64,000 nt of DNA, from assembly GCF_001423295.1 (NCBI RefSeq), contig NZ_LMNG01000031.1, positions 185,863-249,862 of the forward strand, given 5' to 3'. The stretch's first letter is position 1. Every line of letters starts with the position of its first letter. The notes under the pieces were generated by a model. It saw only the letters and a program-made list of their open reading frames with translations. It had not been told where the DNA came from and did no database searches. A program made the position numbers and the translations under genes. This document shows positions 55,073 to 63,329 of the stretch, piece by piece. Source of the stretch: Methylobacterium sp. Leaf112. GTDB lineage: Bacteria; Pseudomonadota; Alphaproteobacteria; Rhizobiales; Beijerinckiaceae.

Positions 55073-55378
55073 TCAACCGTGAAGGTGGTCGAGGAGCGCC
55101 CGGCCCGCTTCGGTGACCGCGTAGTGCGTGCGCTGGGTGCGGGGGGCGCGCTCGATCACCGTCAGCAGCGCCGCCTCGCCGACCAGGACTTCGACGGCCC
55201 GCAGCACGAGGGCGTGCTCGACGCCGAACACGCGCGAAAAGCTGCGGCTGTCGGCGGCGAGGGCGAGGTGCAGGGCCGCGAGCACGCCCGCTTCCAGGGT
55301 CGAGAGCCCAGGCTGCAGGGCGGCGAGGGAATCCGTCACCGCCAGGAAGGTTTCGGCGTCGGCCGGGGGTTCGCTCAC
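55073..55378 (-). CDS. Small winged-helix-like protein coupled to the FdhF/YdeP gene
   Basis: A 101-residue protein of no clear family. The predicted helices GLSTLEAGVLAALHLAL and SRVFGVEHALVLRAVEVLV, then TVIERAPRTQRTHYAVTEAGRALLDHL, resemble a small winged-helix domain whose wing ends like TEAGRALL of MarR/PadR-type proteins, minus a dimerisation part. It starts with GTG 55378, which overlaps the stop codon of the molybdopterin oxidoreductase by four bases (GTGA), so its translation depends on the enzyme gene. A regulator or a maturation partner for it is possible; neither is shown. Confidence 0.66.
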   Translation of the reverse strand: MSEPPADAETFLAVTDSLAALQPGLSTLEAGVLAALHLALAADSRSFSRVFGVEHALVLRAVEVLVGEAALLTVIERAPRTQRTHYAVTEAGRALLDHLHG

Positions 55379-57672
55379 GCGGCGGCCGGCGCGCGGAGGT
55401 GGACGAGCACCGACTTCGAGGTCGGCGTGTCGCTGCCCTCGCCGAAGGTCGAGAGCGGCACGAGGACGTTGAGCTCAGGGTAATAGCCCGCGAGCGAGCC
55501 GCGCGGCATGTCGAAGGGCACGAGGCGGAAGCTCTCCGCCACCCGGGTCACGCCGTCGTCGTGGTTGCCGACGATATCGACCCGGTCGCCCATGCGCGCG
55601 CGGATCTCCGCGAGGTCGTCGGGATGGGCGAAGACCACCCGGCGTTCGCCGTAGACGCCGCGATAGCGGTCGTCGAGGCCGTAGATGGTGGTGTTGTACT
55701 GGTCGTGGCTGCGGAAGGTCTGCAGCACGAAGGTGCCGGGCGTCGTGCTGGCGCGCTGGTGCTCCGTCGTCTCCGGCAGCACGTCGGCCGAGAAGTTGGC
55801 GAGCCCCGTCTCGGTCTCGAAGTTGCGCTCGGCGGCGAGGTTTCGGAGCATGAAGCCGCGCGGACGCCGCACCCGGACGTTGTAGCCCGCGAACCCCGGG
55901 ATCGTGCGTTCGATGAGATCGCGAATCCGGTCGTAATCCTCCGTGAGCGACGCCCAGTCGACCCGCTCCGAACCGACGGTCGCCGCCGCCATGCCGGCGA
56001 TGATGGCGATCTCGGACAGAAGCTCCTTCGAGGCCGGCTTGTTGATGCCGCCCGAGCCGTGGACCATGCTCATGGAATCCTCGACCGTCACGATCTGGGT
56101 CTTGCCCCGGGCGTTGCGGTCGATCTCCGTGCGGCCGAGGCACGGCAGCAGGTAGGCGACGCGGCCCGGCACGAGGTGCGAGTGATTGAGCTTCGTCGCG
56201 ATATGGACGGTGAGCTCGCACGATGCGAGGGCCTTCGCGACGAGGGCCGTGTCCGGCGTGGCGCGGGCGAAGTTGCCGCCGAGCCCGATGAACGCCTTCG
56301 ACGAGCCGTCCAGCATGGCGCCGATGGCGCCGATGACGTTGTGGCCGTGACGGCGCGGCGCGGTGAAGCCGAACGTGGTCTCCAGGGCGTCGAGGAGGGC
56401 GGCGGAGGGCTTTTCGTTGATGCCCACCGTGCGGTCGCCCTGCACGTTGGAATGGCCGCGCACGGGGCACAGGCCGGTGCCGGGCCGCCCGACATGGCCG
56501 CGCAGGAACAGCACGTTGGCGAGTTCGCGAACCGTTGCGACGGAATGGCGGTGCTGGGTCACGCCCATCGCCCAGGTGCAGATCACCTTGTCGGCCCCGA
56601 GATAGACCTGCGCCGCGACCTCGATGTCGGCACGGGACAGGCCGGACTGATCCTCGATGGCCTCCCAGGTGGTGGCGTCGACGACGGCCCGGTATGCGTC
56701 GAGCCCGGCGGTGTGATGGGTGAGGAATGCGCGGTCGAGGACGGACGGCTTGCCGGCGTCGAGCGCCGCGTCGTCGGCGGCGAACACCGCCTTGGCGATG
56801 CCCCGGAAGGCCGCCATGTCGCCGCCGAGGCGCGGCTGGTAATAGTGGCTCGCCACGGGCGCGCTCGCGCCGCGCAGCATCTCGACGGTGTTCTGCGGAT
56901 CGGCGAAGCGCTCGAGGCCGCGCTCGCGCACGGGGTTGAACACCACCACGCGGGTGCCGCGCTGGGCGGCCTTGCGCAGGTCCCCGAGCATGCGCGGATG
57001 GTTGGTGCCGGGGTTCTGGCCAACGACGAAGATCGCGTCGGCCTTCTCGAAATCTTCCAGCAGCACGGTGCCCTTGCCGATGCCGATGGCCGCCTGGAGG
57101 GCGATGCCGCTGGCCTCGTGGCACATGTTCGAGCAGTCGGGGAAGTTGTTGGTGCCGTAATGCCGGGCGAACAACTGGTAGAGATACGCGGCCTCGTTGG
57201 AGGCGCGGCCGGAGGTGTAGAACTCGGCCCGATCGGGTTGGTCGAGGGCGTTGAGAGCAGCGCCGATGGCCGCGAAGGCCTCGGGCCAGGTGGTCGGTAC
57301 GTAGCGGTCGCTGGTGGCGTCGTAGCGCATGGGATGGGTGAGCCGGCCCTCGCCCTCGAGGGCGTAGTCGGTCCAGCCGCGCAGCTCGCTCACGGTGTGC
57401 TTGGCGAAGAACTTCGGCGGGGTGCGCTTGTCGGTGGCTTCCCACGACACCGCCTTGACGCCGTTCTCGCAGAACTCGAACGAGGAGCCGTGCGCCGGGT
57501 CACCCCAGGCGCAGCCCGGACAATCGAACCCATCGGGCTGGTTGGCCTTCAGCATGGCGCGGGCGCCCGAGAGCGGTGCGCGGCTGCCGAGGAGATGCTT
57601 GCCACAGCTTTTCAGCGCACCCCAGCCGCCGGCGGCGGACGAACGCTTGGGAGACGCGACCGGGTGATCCAT
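55375..57672 (-). CDS. FdhF/YdeP-family molybdopterin oxidoreductase
   Basis: A 765-residue Mo/W-bis-MGD oxidoreductase. The N-terminal region contains FDCPGCAWGDP and SFEFCENG cysteines, as usual in YdeP-like proteins. The molybdopterin domain follows (AEFYTSGRASNEAAYLYQLFAR, FVVGQNPGTNHPRM, LFLRGHVGRPGTGLCPVRGHSNVQGDRTVG), and the C-terminal molydop-binding domain includes QTFRSHDQYNTTIYGLDDRYRGVYG. No FdhD or electron-transfer subunit adjoins it. Family members are linked to formate oxidation or acid resistance. ATG 57672 is selected from AGGA upstream and the MDHPVAS start. It overlaps the small protein gene by four bases. Confidence 0.88.
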   Translation of the reverse strand: MDHPVASPKRSSAAGGWGALKSCGKHLLGSRAPLSGARAMLKANQPDGFDCPGCAWGDPAHGSSFEFCENGVKAVSWEATDKRTPPKFFAKHTVSELRGWTDYALEGEGRLTHPMRYDATSDRYVPTTWPEAFAAIGAALNALDQPDRAEFYTSGRASNEAAYLYQLFARHYGTNNFPDCSNMCHEASGIALQAAIGIGKGTVLLEDFEKADAIFVVGQNPGTNHPRMLGDLRKAAQRGTRVVVFNPVRERGLERFADPQNTVEMLRGASAPVASHYYQPRLGGDMAAFRGIAKAVFAADDAALDAGKPSVLDRAFLTHHTAGLDAYRAVVDATTWEAIEDQSGLSRADIEVAAQVYLGADKVICTWAMGVTQHRHSVATVRELANVLFLRGHVGRPGTGLCPVRGHSNVQGDRTVGINEKPSAALLDALETTFGFTAPRRHGHNVIGAIGAMLDGSSKAFIGLGGNFARATPDTALVAKALASCELTVHIATKLNHSHLVPGRVAYLLPCLGRTEIDRNARGKTQIVTVEDSMSMVHGSGGINKPASKELLSEIAIIAGMAAATVGSERVDWASLTEDYDRIRDLIERTIPGFAGYNVRVRRPRGFMLRNLAAERNFETETGLANFSADVLPETTEHQRASTTPGTFVLQTFRSHDQYNTTIYGLDDRYRGVYGERRVVFAHPDDLAEIRARMGDRVDIVGNHDDGVTRVAESFRLVPFDMPRGSLAGYYPELNVLVPLSTFGEGSDTPTSKSVLVHLRAPAAA

Positions 57673-57909
57673 GGACGATCCTGATGGGAAAGCTTCTGAG
57701 GTCGTATCGACCTGCTTGCGTGAGGGATTACCGCACCGCACAGCGGCGCCTCAATCGGTCAAAAACGCAGGCCTGTCATGCGCTTGCACGGGGAAAGGTT
57801 TTACCCGGCTGGGTTTCGCCCGGGTTAAGGCACTGCGCTGCCGCACGCAGGTGGGGTATGCGTCGGCGAGGGGGCCTGCGGGCCTGGAACGGGCGAGGAG
57901 ATCACCAGG

Positions 57910-58200
57910 ATGCGAACCCCCGTACGGGTCAGCGCGGCCGTCGTCGTGGGCATCGTCGTCGCCGTCGCGATGATGGCGCACGATCGCCAGATGGACGCCG
58001 AATGGGCGATCTCGCCGGCGCAGATCGCGGACGCGCGAGGGGCGGGCAAGCCCGGCGTCGAGACCGCCCCGGGCCGGTTCGCGCGCCAGCCCGTGGCGAG
58101 CGAGGGCGCCGACCTCCTGCCGGTGAAATGGGGGCTGATCGGCCTGTTCGCCGCCTGCGTGGTCCTGGCCGGAACCGGCCGGCGGCGGTCGCGTCCCTAA
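57910..58200 (+). CDS. Small membrane protein, unknown
   Basis: A 96-residue protein with an N-terminal helix (RVSAAVVVGIVVAVAMM), a polar stretch of about 45 residues and a second helix near the C-terminus (KWGLIGLFAACVVLAGTG), followed by a basic tail RRRSRP. Two spans with the polar part between them, probably in the periplasm. No family is recognised. Ribosome-binding GGAG/AGG motifs lie 5-15 bases upstream of ATG 57910. Its stop codon overlaps the convergent pyrD stop by three bases. Confidence 0.62.
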   Translation: MRTPVRVSAAVVVGIVVAVAMMAHDRQMDAEWAISPAQIADARGAGKPGVETAPGRFARQPVASEGADLLPVKWGLIGLFAACVVLAGTGRRRSRP

Positions 58201-59276
58201 CCCGGCAGCGCCGCGAGAGCTTCGGCGTCCCGCCCGACGAACCCGGCCAAGCTGCCCGCGCCCTCGGCCGCCATCCGGGCGACGAGGCCGGCCTTGATCG
58301 ACCCGATCAGGGCCGGCCCCTGATAGACCAGGGCGGAGTAGAGTTGGAGCAGGCTCGCACCCGCCAGGATCTTGGTCCAGGCCGCCTCGGCCGAATCGAT
58401 GCCGCCGACACCCACGAGGGGGATCCGGCCGCCGACGCGCAGGTAGGTCTGCGCGAGCAGCCGCGTCGCGGGCTTGAACAGGGGTCGGCCGGAAAGGCCG
58501 CCGGTCTCGCGGGCGAGCGCCGTCTCGGCGAGGGTCGCGGGTCGCGCGATGGTGGTGTTGGAGACGACGAGGGCCTGCACGCCACGCTTCAGGGCGGTGG
58601 CCGTCATGGCGTCGAGGGCCGCGAGGGTGATGTCGGGGGCGATCTTGAGCAGGATCGCCGTACCGGGATGGACCGCGTCGCGGGCTTCCACAACCCGCGC
58701 CAGCAGGTCGTCGAGGAAGGCCTCGCCCTGAAGGTCGCGCAGGCCCGGGGTGTTGGGGGACGACACGTTGACGGTGACGAAATCGACGAGGGGCGCGAGG
58801 GCGCGGGTGCAGGCGACATAATCGGCGAGGCGGTCCGTCGCCTCCTTGTTGGCCCCGATGTTGACGCCGATCCGGCCGGGCTTGTCCCGCCGGGCCGCGA
58901 GCCGGCGACGCACCGTGTCGAGGCCTTCGCTGTTGAGGCCGAACCGGTTGATCACGGCACCGTCGGCCTTCAGGCGAAACACGCGCGGGGTGGGATTGCC
59001 CGCCTGCGCCTTCGGCACCACGCCGCCGACCTCGACGAAACCGAAGCCAAGGCCGAGGAGCGCGTCGGGCACCTGGGCGCCCTTGTCGTAGCCGGCGGCG
59101 AGGCCGACGGGGTTGGGGAAACTGCGGCCGAGGATCTCCACGGCGAGGCGTGGATCGTCGGGCGGCGGGCGGCGCGGCGGCAGCAGGGACAGGCCCCGGA
59201 TCGTGAGGTTGTGGGCCGCCTCGGCATCGAGACTGTGCAGCAGGGGTTTGGCGAGGGGAAACAGCGCGCCGATCAT
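58197..59276 (-). CDS. pyrD: Dihydroorotate dehydrogenase, quinone-type (class 2)
   Basis: A 359-residue FMN enzyme, fourth step of pyrimidine synthesis, membrane-associated and quinone-linked. Class 2 features are the N-terminal helix LFPLAKPLLHSLDAEAAHNLTIRGL, NPVGLAAGYDKGAQVPDALLGLGFGFVEVGGVVP, VNVSSPNTPGLRDLQ (active-site Ser region) and VGVGGIDSAEAAWTKILAGASLLQLYSAL. ATG 59276 overlaps the stop codon of the upstream DUF952 gene by four bases, so the pair is coupled. Confidence 0.95.
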   Translation of the reverse strand: MIGALFPLAKPLLHSLDAEAAHNLTIRGLSLLPPRRPPPDDPRLAVEILGRSFPNPVGLAAGYDKGAQVPDALLGLGFGFVEVGGVVPKAQAGNPTPRVFRLKADGAVINRFGLNSEGLDTVRRRLAARRDKPGRIGVNIGANKEATDRLADYVACTRALAPLVDFVTVNVSSPNTPGLRDLQGEAFLDDLLARVVEARDAVHPGTAILLKIAPDITLAALDAMTATALKRGVQALVVSNTTIARPATLAETALARETGGLSGRPLFKPATRLLAQTYLRVGGRIPLVGVGGIDSAEAAWTKILAGASLLQLYSALVYQGPALIGSIKAGLVARMAAEGAGSLAGFVGRDAEALAALPG

Positions 59277-59626
59277 GCGGCGTCTCCGAAACGTTCCGGG
59301 AAGATGTGGTTGCCGTCGGGCCCGACCGGCAGGTCGTGAACCGCCCGCACGGCCCCGAGTGGGAGGTCGCCGTAGAGGTGCGGGAACAGGTCGCCGCCGC
59401 GCGAGGGCTCGAAGCGGAGCGCCGCCCCCAGGGCCTCGGTGTCGACGGCGACGAGTAGGAGGTCGTGCACGCCGGAGAAATGCCGCGTCGCCGTCTCGGC
59501 CGCCTGGGGCGCGGTGGAGAAGTGGATGAAGCCGTCGGCGACGTCCACGGGCGCGCCGGTGAAACGTCCTTGCGCCTCCGCCGTCGCCCAGAGATCGCGC
59601 GGGCAGATCTTGTAGACGAGGGGCAT
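59273..59626 (-). CDS. DUF952 family protein
   Basis: A 117-residue globular protein, PLVYKICPRDLWATAEAQG and DGFIHFSTAPQAAETATRHFSG then PHLYGDLPLGAVRAV are the DUF952 core, which is a fold related to ADP-ribosyl/RNA 2'-phosphotransferase-like proteins. Function unknown. ATG 59626 follows AAGGAG. It overlaps pyrD by four bases, a pairing frequently seen in Hyphomicrobiales. Confidence 0.87.
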   Translation of the reverse strand: MPLVYKICPRDLWATAEAQGRFTGAPVDVADGFIHFSTAPQAAETATRHFSGVHDLLLVAVDTEALGAALRFEPSRGGDLFPHLYGDLPLGAVRAVHDLPVGPDGNHIFPERFGDAA

Positions 59627-59790
59627 CGGGTCTCCTTCGCGCGAGGGTCGCTCGCGTCCGGCGATAGAGCGCAGGCCGGCCCGCCGCAACCGAATCCGCT
59701 CGGCCGCCCCCGATCCTTCGGCGGCTCGAGGGCGGGGCGAAACCCGCGGGGGACCATGCCGTTGCTTTCTGGGTATTTTAGTTCTACTTT

Positions 59791-59802
59791 CCTACACGTA
59801 GG
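59791..59802. promoter_or_regulatory. Inverted repeat, possible operator of the S24 repressor
   Basis: CCTAC-AC-GTAGG, a perfect five-base inverted repeat with a two-base spacer, 37 bases before the S24 repressor start codon and inside an AT-rich promoter-like stretch. A further partial copy (TTCTAC) lies 8 bases upstream. Autoregulation through this site is inferred only. Confidence 0.4.
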
Positions 59803-59838
59803 CTGAGCGTCTTACACACTTTCCGTCGCGAGCCTCTC

Positions 59839-60471
59839 ATGCTGTCGCACGAGCAGATCTGGACCGCCATCGATCGATTGGCCGAGCGCCACGGCTTCTC
59901 GGCCTCCGGCCTCGCGCGCCGTGCCGGCCTCGACGCGACAAGCTTCAACCGCTCGAAGCGCATCGGCCCGGACGGGCGCAAGCGCTGGCCCTCCACCGAA
60001 TCCATCGCCAAGGTCCTGACCGCCACGGGCGCCAGCCTCGACGAGTTCCTGCGCCTCATCGAAGTCCGGACCGGACCGACCCGATCGATGATCCCCCTCG
60101 TGGGCATGACCCAGGCGGGGTCCGGACGGCTCTTCACCGACGAGGGCATGCCCACCGGCGGTCCCGGCTGGGAGGAGATCGAGTTTCCCGATCTCGCCGA
60201 CGACCGGGCGTTCGCCCTGGAAGTGCAGGGCGATTCCATGGCGCCGCTCTACCGCGACGGCGACGTGCTCATCGTCTCGCCCTCGGCCAGCGTACGCAAG
60301 GGCGACCGCGTCGTGGTGCGCCTGAGCGCAGGAGAAGTCCTGGCCAAGGAACTCAAGCGCCGCACCGCCCGCACCATCGAACTCGTATCGCTCAATCCCG
60401 ACCATGCCGACCGGGTCGTCAACGTGGCCGAGATCGCCTGGATCGGCCGGGTGATGTGGGTGCGGCAGTAG
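59839..60471 (+). CDS. S24-family (LexA/CI-like) repressor with N-terminal HTH
   Basis: A 210-residue transcription repressor with self-cleavage domain. Residues 1-70 carry an XRE-type HTH (EQIWTAIDRLAERHGFSASGLARRAGLDATSFNRSKR). The C-terminal S24/LexA domain holds the serine-lysine dyad: Ser133 in LEVQGDSMAPLYRDGD and Lys170 in AGEVLAKELKRR. This matches the chromosomal family of CI-like repressors in Hyphomicrobiales, not a phage cluster; no phage gene is near. Cleavage site Ala-Gly is plausible at QAGSG (residues about 93-97). A palindrome is present in its promoter. Confidence 0.9.
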   Translation: MLSHEQIWTAIDRLAERHGFSASGLARRAGLDATSFNRSKRIGPDGRKRWPSTESIAKVLTATGASLDEFLRLIEVRTGPTRSMIPLVGMTQAGSGRLFTDEGMPTGGPGWEEIEFPDLADDRAFALEVQGDSMAPLYRDGDVLIVSPSASVRKGDRVVVRLSAGEVLAKELKRRTARTIELVSLNPDHADRVVNVAEIAWIGRVMWVRQ

Positions 60472-60641
60472 CGGCCCGTACGAAGCTTTGCCGCTCCGCC
60501 GGATCGGTTTATGCCTGAGATCCCGAAGGCGGAACGTGCCTCGCGGAACGCCCGGTCACCCGCGGTTCTCGTGTCGAACCCCGATGGGCCGAGGGCGTTT
60601 CGTGAAGAGGCGCCGAGAAGCCTCGCACGCGCGGACAGGCC

Positions 60642-61757
60642 ATGGCATCGCCCCCACCGGACGATCAGGCGCCGGACGACCGGCCGGATGCGGCCCCGCA
60701 GGCCTACCTCGCGGCGTCGCGGGTGCCGGCACTGCTCGTCGAGGCCGGCCCGGACGGCGAACGGATCGTCTTCGCCAACCCGGCGTTCCTGACGCTCACC
60801 GGCTACGGCGCCGAGGCGGTGACCGGCCGCAGCACCCATTTCCTCCTCGGACCGGATACGGACCGGGCGGCGCGGATCGCCCTCGCGACGGCGCTCACCG
60901 ATACGCCGCCCGAGGGCGTCGAGTTCCTGGCCTATACCCGCGCCGGAGCCGCGTTCTGGGCGCAGATCCTGGTGGCGCCGGTGCCCGGCACCGATCGGCG
61001 GCTCGTCCAGATCGTCGACGTCTCCCGCCGTCGCGATGCCGAAGGGGCCCTCAGCCTGTCGCGCCAGCGCGAGGCGCTCGGCCTCCTCACCAACAGCGTG
61101 GCGCACGAGTTCAACAATTTCCTCCAGATCCTCATCGGCTACATCGACGGCCTGAAACGGCGTCTGAGCGACCGCGACGAGCCCTTCATCCAGCGCGCCA
61201 TCCTGCGCTCCACGGATGCGGCGGAGCGGGCGACGATCCTGACACGCCAGCTCCTCGCGTTCTCGCGTCGGATCGCCCCGGACGTCCGGCCCGTGGACCT
61301 CAACGCCCTGATCACCGAGTTCGGCGCACGCATGGGTCCGAGTCTGCCGGTGCGGATCAGCCTCGACATTCGCACCACGCCGGGCCTCGCCTGCGGCCTG
61401 AGCAACCCGCGCCAGGTGGAACTCGCCCTCAACCACATCGTGGCCAACGCGTGCGAGGCGATGCCGGGAGCGGGCCGCATCACCATCGCGACCTTCGCGG
61501 TACCGGTGGGGGATCGCGCCCTGCAGCGCCCCGGGGACGGCGCCGTCGGCATCACGGTGACGGATACCGGCCACGGCATGTCGCCCGAGATGGCGGCGCG
61601 CGCGCTCGCTCCGTTCATCACCAGCCGTGAGGCCGGGCGCGGCACCGGCCTCGCCATCGTCCATGGTCTGGTCAAGCGCCAGAACGGCACGGTGAACCTC
61701 GAGAGCAAACCCGGCGAAGGCACCGTGGTCCGCCTCGTCTTCCCGGCCGTGGCTTGA
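60642..61757 (+). CDS. Soluble PAS sensor histidine kinase
   Basis: A 371-residue cytoplasmic kinase without membrane helix. Residues about 25-130 form a PAS domain (VPALLVEAGPDGERIVFANPAFLTLTGYGAEAVTGR) with a PAC tail. The phospho-acceptor is His155 in VAHEFNNFLQILIGY. The ATPase has N-box LNHIVANACEAMP, G1 DTGHGMSPEM and G2 GRGTGLAIVHGLVKRQNG. No response regulator gene adjoins it. ATG 60642 follows GGACAGG. Confidence 0.9.
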   Translation: MASPPPDDQAPDDRPDAAPQAYLAASRVPALLVEAGPDGERIVFANPAFLTLTGYGAEAVTGRSTHFLLGPDTDRAARIALATALTDTPPEGVEFLAYTRAGAAFWAQILVAPVPGTDRRLVQIVDVSRRRDAEGALSLSRQREALGLLTNSVAHEFNNFLQILIGYIDGLKRRLSDRDEPFIQRAILRSTDAAERATILTRQLLAFSRRIAPDVRPVDLNALITEFGARMGPSLPVRISLDIRTTPGLACGLSNPRQVELALNHIVANACEAMPGAGRITIATFAVPVGDRALQRPGDGAVGITVTDTGHGMSPEMAARALAPFITSREAGRGTGLAIVHGLVKRQNGTVNLESKPGEGTVVRLVFPAVA

Positions 61758-61869
61758 GGACGGAAAAAAAGCGCGGGGCGAGATGGACTAAAACCGCGCC
61801 TCGCCCGTCACCATATAGTGACTGGCGCTTCCGCCAGACTCTCAAACGAACCGCATCAGGGGCGAATCC

Positions 61870-62904
61870 ATGCTCACCACCCCCACGCGCCGCAAGCGCG
61901 CGGCCACCATCCTCACGCTCGCCGCCACGCTGGCACTGGCGGCGCCCTTGGCGGAGGCACGTCCGGGCGGCAGCAGCGGCGGCATGGGTTCGCGCGGCTC
62001 GCGCACTCACGATGCCCCCTCGGCCACCACCACGGCCCCCTCGACCGCAGCGCCGATCCAGCGCACGCAGACCCAGCCCGGTCCGGCCATGGGCAATCCC
62101 GGCATGAACCCGGCTGCGGCCCAGCGCCCGCGCTTCGGTGGCGGCTTCATGGCGGGCCTTCTCGGCGCCGGCCTCCTCGGCGCGCTCCTCGGCAGCGGCT
62201 TCTCGGGCGGGCTCGGCGGCATCGCGTCGTTCATCGGCCTCCTGCTCCAGGTCGGCCTCCTCGTCCTCATCGTCTCCTTCGCCGTGCGTTGGTTCCGCCG
62301 TCGCCAGGCGAGTCCGGCCGCGGCCGGTCACGCTCGCTCGGACCTGAGCGGCAACGGTGCGAACGGGACCGGCGCGAATGGGACCGGGATGGGTGGGACC
62401 GGCATGGGCGGTGGCCTCGGCGGCAATGCCGGCCGCGGCCCCGTGGGTGGCGCTCTCGGCGGAATGGGTCGCGGTCCTGCGCCCGTGCAGCCGGTGCAGG
62501 CGCGTCCGGTCCAGATCGGACCGGGTGACTTCGAGAGCTTCGAGATCGCCCTGAACGGGGTTCAGGACGCCTACGGCCGTGAGGACGTGCCCGCCCTGCG
62601 CAACCTCGCGACCCCCGAGATGGCCGGCTACTTCGTCGAGGAGCTCCGTGCCAACGAGGCCAAGGGTGTCGTCAACCGCATCTCCGACGTGAAGCTCCTT
62701 CAGGGCGACCTGTCGGAATCGTGGGGCGAGGGCAACGCCGAGTACGCCACCGTGGCCATGCGCTACGCCATCAAGGACGTCACCCTGGACCGTCGCACCA
62801 ACCGCGTCGTCGAGACTGGTGCACCCGAGGCCGTAGAGCTCTGGACCTTCGTGCGCGAGCGCGGCGGTCGCTGGGTACTCTCGGCGATCCAGCAGGGTCA
62901 CTGA
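61870..62904 (+). CDS. Tim44-like domain membrane protein
   Basis: A 344-residue protein. An N-terminal signal or anchor (ILTLAATLALAAPLAEA), a glycine/serine-rich linker, a strongly hydrophobic segment (MAGLLGAGLLGALLG..., then IASFIGLLLQVGLLVLIVSFAVRWFRR) and a Gly-rich linker lead to a C-terminal Tim44-like domain (IGPGDFESFEIALNGVQDAYGREDVPALRNLATPEMAGYFVEEL, ending VELWTFVRERGGRWVLSAIQQ). The domain lies on the cytoplasmic or periplasmic side depending on topology; its role in bacteria is unclear, some members aid membrane-protein assembly. ATG 61870 is used. A terminator hairpin follows. Confidence 0.85.
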   Translation: MLTTPTRRKRAATILTLAATLALAAPLAEARPGGSSGGMGSRGSRTHDAPSATTTAPSTAAPIQRTQTQPGPAMGNPGMNPAAAQRPRFGGGFMAGLLGAGLLGALLGSGFSGGLGGIASFIGLLLQVGLLVLIVSFAVRWFRRRQASPAAAGHARSDLSGNGANGTGANGTGMGGTGMGGGLGGNAGRGPVGGALGGMGRGPAPVQPVQARPVQIGPGDFESFEIALNGVQDAYGREDVPALRNLATPEMAGYFVEELRANEAKGVVNRISDVKLLQGDLSESWGEGNAEYATVAMRYAIKDVTLDRRTNRVVETGAPEAVELWTFVRERGGRWVLSAIQQGH

Positions 62905-63329
62905 AGCCTTCACCATCCGAATGAAAAGCGAGGGCCGCCCGGGAAACCAGGCGGCCCATTTCGTTTGGATCGATGGGTCCCGGACGCCGAACGGGTACGT
63001 CGGTCCATCGTCGTGGCATCACGCTTTGACGGACGCACAAGACTTACAGGGTCTCATTATGGATTTAATATGCAGGTCAATACTCGCGAATTGCTGATTC
63101 CTATATGCCCGAATTTTGGCGGGCCTCGATATTTGCGTCGCGACGCTAAAACCTACAAATAAAAACAAGACATTTGTAATTTATACAGAGCCCTATAGGC
63201 TAAAAGCAAACATGTAAATTCGTTAACCATCCTATTAAGCCACGGGTTTGTGAAGAAACGCCGTTTCGACTTGGAAATAATTATCGCAGATCAAGAAAGG
63301 ACGCAGCTGGAACTCGCTTGGTCATCGCA
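62905..63329. other. AT-rich intergenic region before the MHYT gene
   Basis: About 425 bases. The first 60 hold a terminator hairpin. From about 63,050 to 63,290 the GC content falls sharply and there is no supported gene; a 65-codon frame at 62965-63162 has no recognisable product. A GTTAACC and several A-tracts occur; the region presumably holds the MHYT promoter, but no -10/-35 pair is clear. Confidence 0.45.
62932..62966 (+). terminator. Probable terminator after the Tim44-like gene
   Basis: GGGCCGCC, ten-base loop, GGCGGCCC, then ATTTCGTTT: an eight-pair stem with an interrupted T-rich tail, 27 bases after the stop codon. Confidence 0.65.

Noticed and set aside
59839..60471. Prophage repressor
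   Set aside because: No phage structural, lysis or integrase genes anywhere in the window.
62965..63162. A 65-codon frame after the Tim44-like gene
   Set aside because: Overlaps a terminator hairpin, no recognisable product, AT-rich background.
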